A stretch of 9,511 bases of DNA from Candidatus Omnitrophota bacterium (GTDB lineage Bacteria; Omnitrophota; Koll11; Tantalellales; Tantalellaceae), in assembly GCA_015231715.1 (NCBI GenBank), contig JADGBB010000044.1, forward strand, positions 1 to 9,511, written 5' to 3'. A model generated the notes under the pieces. The model was not told the origin of the DNA, did not search any database, and worked only from the letters and a program-made list of their open reading frames with translations. Made by a program: the position numbers and the translations under genes. Positions 7,607-9,511 of the stretch are shown one piece after another; position 1 is the stretch's first letter; the number at the start of each line of letters is the position of its first letter.

Positions 7607-7696
7607 ATCATTGCCTGCAAAAATATAATCGGCACTCCATGGCCTATAAACGGAAAAAGCCCTTGAACTATCATTGTTCAAGGGCTTCCTCGCCAT
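7589..7696 (-). CDS. Possible 35-residue leader peptide crossing both attenuators
   Basis: An ATG at 7696 opens a frame of 35 codons, starting MARKPLNNDSS and ending with Leu-Leu-Glu-Gln and a TAA that sits in the hexaloop of attenuator 2. It starts about 13 nt after the predicted transcription start and passes through attenuator 1 in frame. A ribosome on it would disrupt both terminators. The upstream GAAGAAG is a poor, very close ribosome site, and the peptide has no recognisable family or run of a single regulatory amino acid. It may simply be an open frame inside a structured RNA. Confidence 0.25.
   Translation of the reverse strand: MARKPLNNDSSRAFSVYRPWSADYIFAGNDALLEQ
7604..7644 (-). 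promoter_or_regulatory. Pair of small hexaloop hairpins ahead of attenuator 2 (possible ANTAR target)
   Basis: In minus-strand RNA, GGC-AAUGAU-GCC (7615-7604) is a short hairpin whose hexaloop has A at position 1 and G at position 4. A second candidate lies 15 nt upstream: GGCC-AUGGAG-UGCC (7644-7631), with three GC pairs, one C/U mismatch and a loop that also has A1 and G4. ANTAR-domain antiterminators are known to bind two such hexaloop hairpins and prevent formation of an overlapping terminator, often in nitrogen genes. Here the GCC of the second hairpin is part of the terminator 5' arm. The geometry fits, but the stems are short and no ANTAR gene is in the window. Confidence 0.4.
7654..7687 (-). 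terminator. Distal intrinsic terminator of the gltBD leader (attenuator 1)
   Basis: AAGCCCTTGAAC (7687-7676 on the minus strand) and GTTCAAGGGCTT (7668-7657) form a perfect 12-bp stem with loop AATGATA, and the 3' side runs into five U residues (7658-7654). It begins about 22 nt after the predicted transcription start. The U tract is present only in the minus-strand direction. It resembles attenuator 2 in its arms (GCCCTT...GAAC), suggesting the two arose by duplication or serve the same mechanism. Confidence 0.8.
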
Positions 7697-7709
7697 TAAC
7701 TTCTTCGTT
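7683..7709 (-). promoter_or_regulatory. Pair of small hexaloop hairpins ahead of attenuator 1
   Basis: In minus-strand RNA, AAC-GAAGAA-GUU (7709-7698) and, three bases later, GGC-GAGGAA-GCC (7694-7683) are two 3-bp, 6-nt-loop hairpins. Both loops have G at position 4 but G, not A, at position 1. The GCC arm of the second one is part of the 5' arm of attenuator 1, mirroring the layout at attenuator 2. Individually such short stems could be chance; the repeated relationship to the terminator is what makes them notable. Confidence 0.3.
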
Positions 7710-7714
7710 GCAAC
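7707..7714. promoter_or_regulatory. Perfect GTTGCAAC palindrome at the predicted transcription start
   Basis: GTTGCAAC lies just downstream of the -10 box and covers the predicted +1. Its position suits an operator that blocks initiation, and the neighbouring small Fis-type protein is a candidate binder. An 8-bp palindrome can easily be chance. Confidence 0.25.
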
Positions 7715-7715
7715 A

Positions 7716-7744
7716 ATTTTATCATTACACGCCCATCATGTCAA
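7716..7744 (-). promoter_or_regulatory. Sigma-70 promoter of the fis-like/gltB/gltD operon
   Basis: TTGACA (7744-7739) matches the -35 consensus perfectly, followed by an optimal 17-nt spacer and TAAAAT (7721-7716), 5 of 6 for the -10 box. An A/T-rich stretch (CAATTTTTGC) lies immediately upstream. Transcription is expected to start near 7709, giving a leader of about 170 nt before the Fis-type gene. Such a strong core promoter followed by two terminators fits control by attenuation rather than by promoter weakness. Confidence 0.8.
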
Positions 7745-8065
7745 GCAAAAATTGACCAACAATATATCGTTTTTAGTCCAACTATTTTCGTCCTCGTACC
7801 GAAAAATTTTCGGGTCCTGCCCCAGAAAAAAATCATCACATATTTGAAAATTTCCCTGTTATTTCCATCAAACAGGTGGAGACACTTCATATATGTGTAA
7901 AATATTTTTATCCGTATGGCGGGAAATTTTAAAATATGTGCTGCTTTTTTTCTGTGTCACCCAAAAATTTTTTAGCACTCGTCTTTAATATTAAGACGTT
8001 CGACCTTTCGTCCGTTCTTTCGTTCGTACGTCTTTTAGAGAAGTTTTGTTAAAGTGATTCTTAAA
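7745..8065. other. AT-rich intergenic stretch without a recognisable gene
   Basis: No credible open frame, RNA gene or conserved domain is seen on either strand. Small dyads are present, for example CCGAAAAATTTTCGG at 7799-7813 and CCTGTT/AACAGG at 7855-7876, but none has the U tract of an intrinsic terminator in the purF direction. It separates the purF end and its adjoining repeats from the gltBD promoter. Confidence 0.6.
7980..8034. repeat. TTCG-rich stretch bounded by GTCTT/AAGAC arms
   Basis: CGTCTT (7980-7985) can pair with AAGACG (7993-7998), and AAGACGT (7993-7999) can alternatively pair with ACGTCTT (8028-8034). The interval between them repeats TTCG five times with irregular spacing (TTCGACC, TTTCGTCCG, TTTCGTTCG). 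It is not coding in any frame long enough to report. It could be a relic of a palindromic repeat or simple-sequence expansion. Confidence 0.4.
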
Positions 8066-8149
8066 GTGGGGCTGTGATTCTTCGCCTTCGGCTCAGAATG
8101 ACGTCCTCGTCATCCTGAGGAGCAAAGCGACGAAGGATCCCAGCCCCAC
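8066..8149. repeat. 84-bp REP-type palindrome (CATCCTGAGG...GAAGGATC family)
   Basis: GTGGGGCTG at 8066-8074 and CAGCCCCAC at 8141-8149 are perfect arms. Inside, GATTCTTCGCC...CTCAGAATGACG pairs imperfectly with CGTCATCCTGAGG...CGAAGGATC. The core (ATTCTTCG, CTCAGAATGAC, GTCATCCTGAGG, CGAAGGATC) belongs to a dispersed intergenic palindrome that I recognise from many unrelated bacterial genomes. It carries no gene and probably exists in multiple copies in this genome. Confidence 0.8.
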
Positions 8150-8184
8150 GATGAGAACAAGATTAAATATTCCGCATCAAGCTA

Positions 8185-8389
8185 GGATGAGGCAGTTAGT
8201 ACATTTTCTGATGATTAGGGATCTATAGGCATTTTTCAATTCTTTTTTAACAATTACCAGTCCCGTTGTCGATTGCTTCGAAAAGCAGCGAAGCTGCTTA
8301 GAGAATGCATGAGTCAACGGGGTTAAAAAAGGATTGAAAAATGCCGTTGTTTAGATCCCGTGTCAGAAAATGTACTAACTGCCTCATCC
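8185..8389. mobile_element. 205-bp fold-back (MITE-like) element downstream of purF
   Basis: The outer 27 bp are perfect inverted repeats (8185-8211 and 8363-8389, beginning GGATGAGGCAGTTAGTACAT). Inner arms continue: GGGATCTA at 8218-8225 with TAGATCCC at 8352-8359, then a 24-bp pair at 8228-8251 with 8322-8345 differing only by a G-T wobble, then CCCGTTG at 8262-8268 with CAACGGG at 8315-8321. The centre holds a compact hairpin AAGCAGC-GAA-GCTGCTT (8283-8299). A weaker extension (CAAG/CTTG) reaches 8179-8396 on each side. There is no transposase and no clear target-site duplication. It lies 18 bp beyond the purF stop, so in purF mRNA it would form a very large terminal hairpin. Confidence 0.8.
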
Positions 8390-8407
8390 GTACTTGCAGG
8401 AGATTGT

Positions 8408-9511
8408 TTATTTAGATGGAGTATTCCCTGTCCAGCAATATGTGCATATTTTATCTATTGGCAGACCTATCGCTTCAACCATGTCGTCTAAATGCTGAAA
8501 TCTTAAGGTTGTTACATCCAGGTCTTTTCGTATCCACTCTACCATTTTTTTGTATTTTTCAGTTTTTGTATCAATATATTCAGAAACATCGGGTACATCA
8601 TGCCCTTCCATATCTTTTATGGCTTTACGTGTTGCCAGCTCATCTATGCTGCGAGTTGAAAGACAGAATTTGCAGGGGTACATAAGCGGAGGGCACGCAG
8701 GCCTTACATGTATTTCTTTCGCGCCGCAGTTCCATAATTTTTTTATTGTATAATTTTTAAGTTGTGTGCCCCTTACTATTGAGTCTTCACAAATAACAAT
8801 GCTATTGCCTTTTATAACTTCTTCTATCGGAATAAGTTTCATTGTCGCTACGAGATCTCTTGTTTCCTGTGAGGGAGGCGTATAGCTTCGTCCGTATCCC
8901 GGAGTGTATTTTACGAGTGCCCTTCTCAATGGTTTGCCTGATTCCATAGCATAACCAATAGCATGCCCTATACCGGAATCCGGGACTCCTGCCACTAAAT
9001 CTACATTAATATCTTTATCATGTTTAGCGAGCGCCCTGCCGCATTTTTCTCGGACTATTTCCGTATTGATTCCTTCATAATCCGATGCCGGGAAACCTGT
9101 GTAGATCCAAAGGAACGAACAAACCTGGCTGCCGCAATTATGTTTTTTTACGGTTTCCATTCCTTTTTCATTTATCAAAGCTATCTCTCCGGGTTCAAGA
9201 TATTTAACTATAACAAAATGATTGTTCGGAAAAGCCGCAGTTTCAGAAGTAATAGCCCAATCATCTCCTCTTTGACCAACAACAAGCGGGGTATAGCCGT
9301 AACGGTCTCTTGCCGCATATATGCCGTCTTTATGTAATAAAAGAAGAGAACAAGATCCCTCAATAATATCAAACATCTTTTCTATCCCATCAGCTATACT
9401 CTTTCCCTGATTTATAAGCTTGGCTATCAGTTCAGTAGTATTCACAATATTTCCGCTCATCTCGCTAAAAGATACACCTTCTGAAAGAAGTTTTTCTACA
9501 AGCTTATCTGA
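8408..9511 (-). CDS. purF: Amidophosphoribosyltransferase, 5'-truncated by the window edge
   Basis: PurF makes 5-phosphoribosylamine from PRPP and glutamine, the first step of purine synthesis. The frame is open to the right edge, so the ATG at 9460 is internal (codons upstream read SDKLVEKLLSEGVSFSE) and roughly 100 N-terminal residues with the catalytic Cys are outside. Numbering from the first visible codon: the amidotransferase domain tail includes RDRYGYTPLVVG and SETAAF; the phosphoribosyltransferase domain has the PRPP loop EDSIVRGT at 242-249. Cys131 (QVCSFLW), Cys280 or 283 (YPCKFC) and Cys356/359 (CTYC) match the places of the four [4Fe-4S] ligands of the Bacillus-type enzyme. Features such as EDSIVRGTQ, KYTPGYGRS and HVRPACPPL differ from the usual DDSIVRGT/HVRIASPP, suggesting the divergent PurF subgroup seen in some anaerobes. 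It ends soon after the CxxC, a short C-terminus. Confidence 0.93.
   Translation of the reverse strand, partial: SDKLVEKLLSEGVSFSEMSGNIVNTTELIAKLINQGKSIADGIEKMFDIIEGSCSLLLLHKDGIYAARDRYGYTPLVVGQRGDDWAITSETAAFPNNHFVIVKYLEPGEIALINEKGMETVKKHNCGSQVCSFLWIYTGFPASDYEGINTEIVREKCGRALAKHDKDINVDLVAGVPDSGIGHAIGYAMESGKPLRRALVKYTPGYGRSYTPPSQETRDLVATMKLIPIEEVIKGNSIVICEDSIVRGTQLKNYTIKKLWNCGAKEIHVRPACPPLMYPCKFCLSTRSIDELATRKAIKDMEGHDVPDVSEYIDTKTEKYKKMVEWIRKDLDVTTLRFQHLDDMVEAIGLPIDKICTYCWTGNTPSK

Noticed and set aside
7568..7687. The two hairpins as ordinary terminators of purF
   Set aside because: They lie more than 700 bp beyond the purF stop and downstream of a strong same-strand promoter, so a leader role for the next operon is more likely, although they would also stop any purF read-through.
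7745..7757. Sigma-54-like promoter (TTGG...TTTTTGCT) upstream of the gltBD leader, attractive beside an NtrC-type HTH gene
   Set aside because: GG and GC are 9 nt apart instead of the required 10 and the CAC of the -24 box is missing; an almost perfect sigma-70 promoter overlaps it.
7980..8040. CRISPR-like or tandem repeat array in the TTCG-rich stretch
   Set aside because: The repeats are 4 bases with irregular spacing; there are no constant repeats with unique spacers.
8408..9460. PurF starting at the ATG at 9460
   Set aside because: The frame stays open to the window edge with family-like sequence upstream, and the nucleophile-containing N-terminal part of the amidotransferase domain would be missing; the Met is internal.

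Overview
The window is an AT-rich bacterial chromosome segment. Every recognisable gene lies on the minus strand, so the biological order runs from high to low coordinates: purF (5' end off the window), a long non-coding gap, a small Fis-type DNA-binding protein, gltB, gltD, carA and the first codons of carB (cut by the window edge). The genes are bacterial housekeeping genes. The palindromic repeats resemble those common in genomes of uncultured Gram-negative lineages (Omnitrophota-, Elusimicrobiota- or deltaproteobacteria-like), but phylum assignment from this sequence alone is a weak inference.

Functionally this is a glutamine-nitrogen block. PurF, GltB and CarA are three different glutamine amidotransferases: PurF feeds glutamine nitrogen into purines, GltBD makes glutamate from glutamine and 2-oxoglutarate, and CarAB makes carbamoyl phosphate for pyrimidines and arginine. 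The core operon fis-like/gltB/gltD is translationally chained: 4-nt ATGA overlap, then 8-nt ATGGCTAA overlap. carA/carB are joined by a 1-nt TAATG overlap.

The most interesting region is the leader of the fis-like/gltBD operon (about 7537-7744). A near-consensus sigma-70 promoter (TTGACA, 17 nt, TAAAAT) drives a leader of about 170 nt with two successive intrinsic terminators before the first gene. Each terminator is preceded by a small GGC-(6 nt)-GCC hairpin whose 3' arm is also the 5' arm of the terminator, so the two folds exclude each other. Both hexaloops have G at position 4, and the second (AAUGAU) also has A at position 1, as in targets of ANTAR antiterminators. A 35-codon open frame crosses both hairpins. 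This looks like a tandem attenuator for nitrogen assimilation, possibly ANTAR-controlled.

The rest of the 871-bp gap between purF and the fis-like gene holds no gene. It contains a TTCG-rich stretch, an 84-bp REP-type palindrome and a 205-bp fold-back (MITE-like) element ending 18 bp from the purF stop. The 227-bp gap between gltD and carA contains a GGGGACAGGTCTC inverted repeat and a diverged tandem copy of the last codons of gltD.
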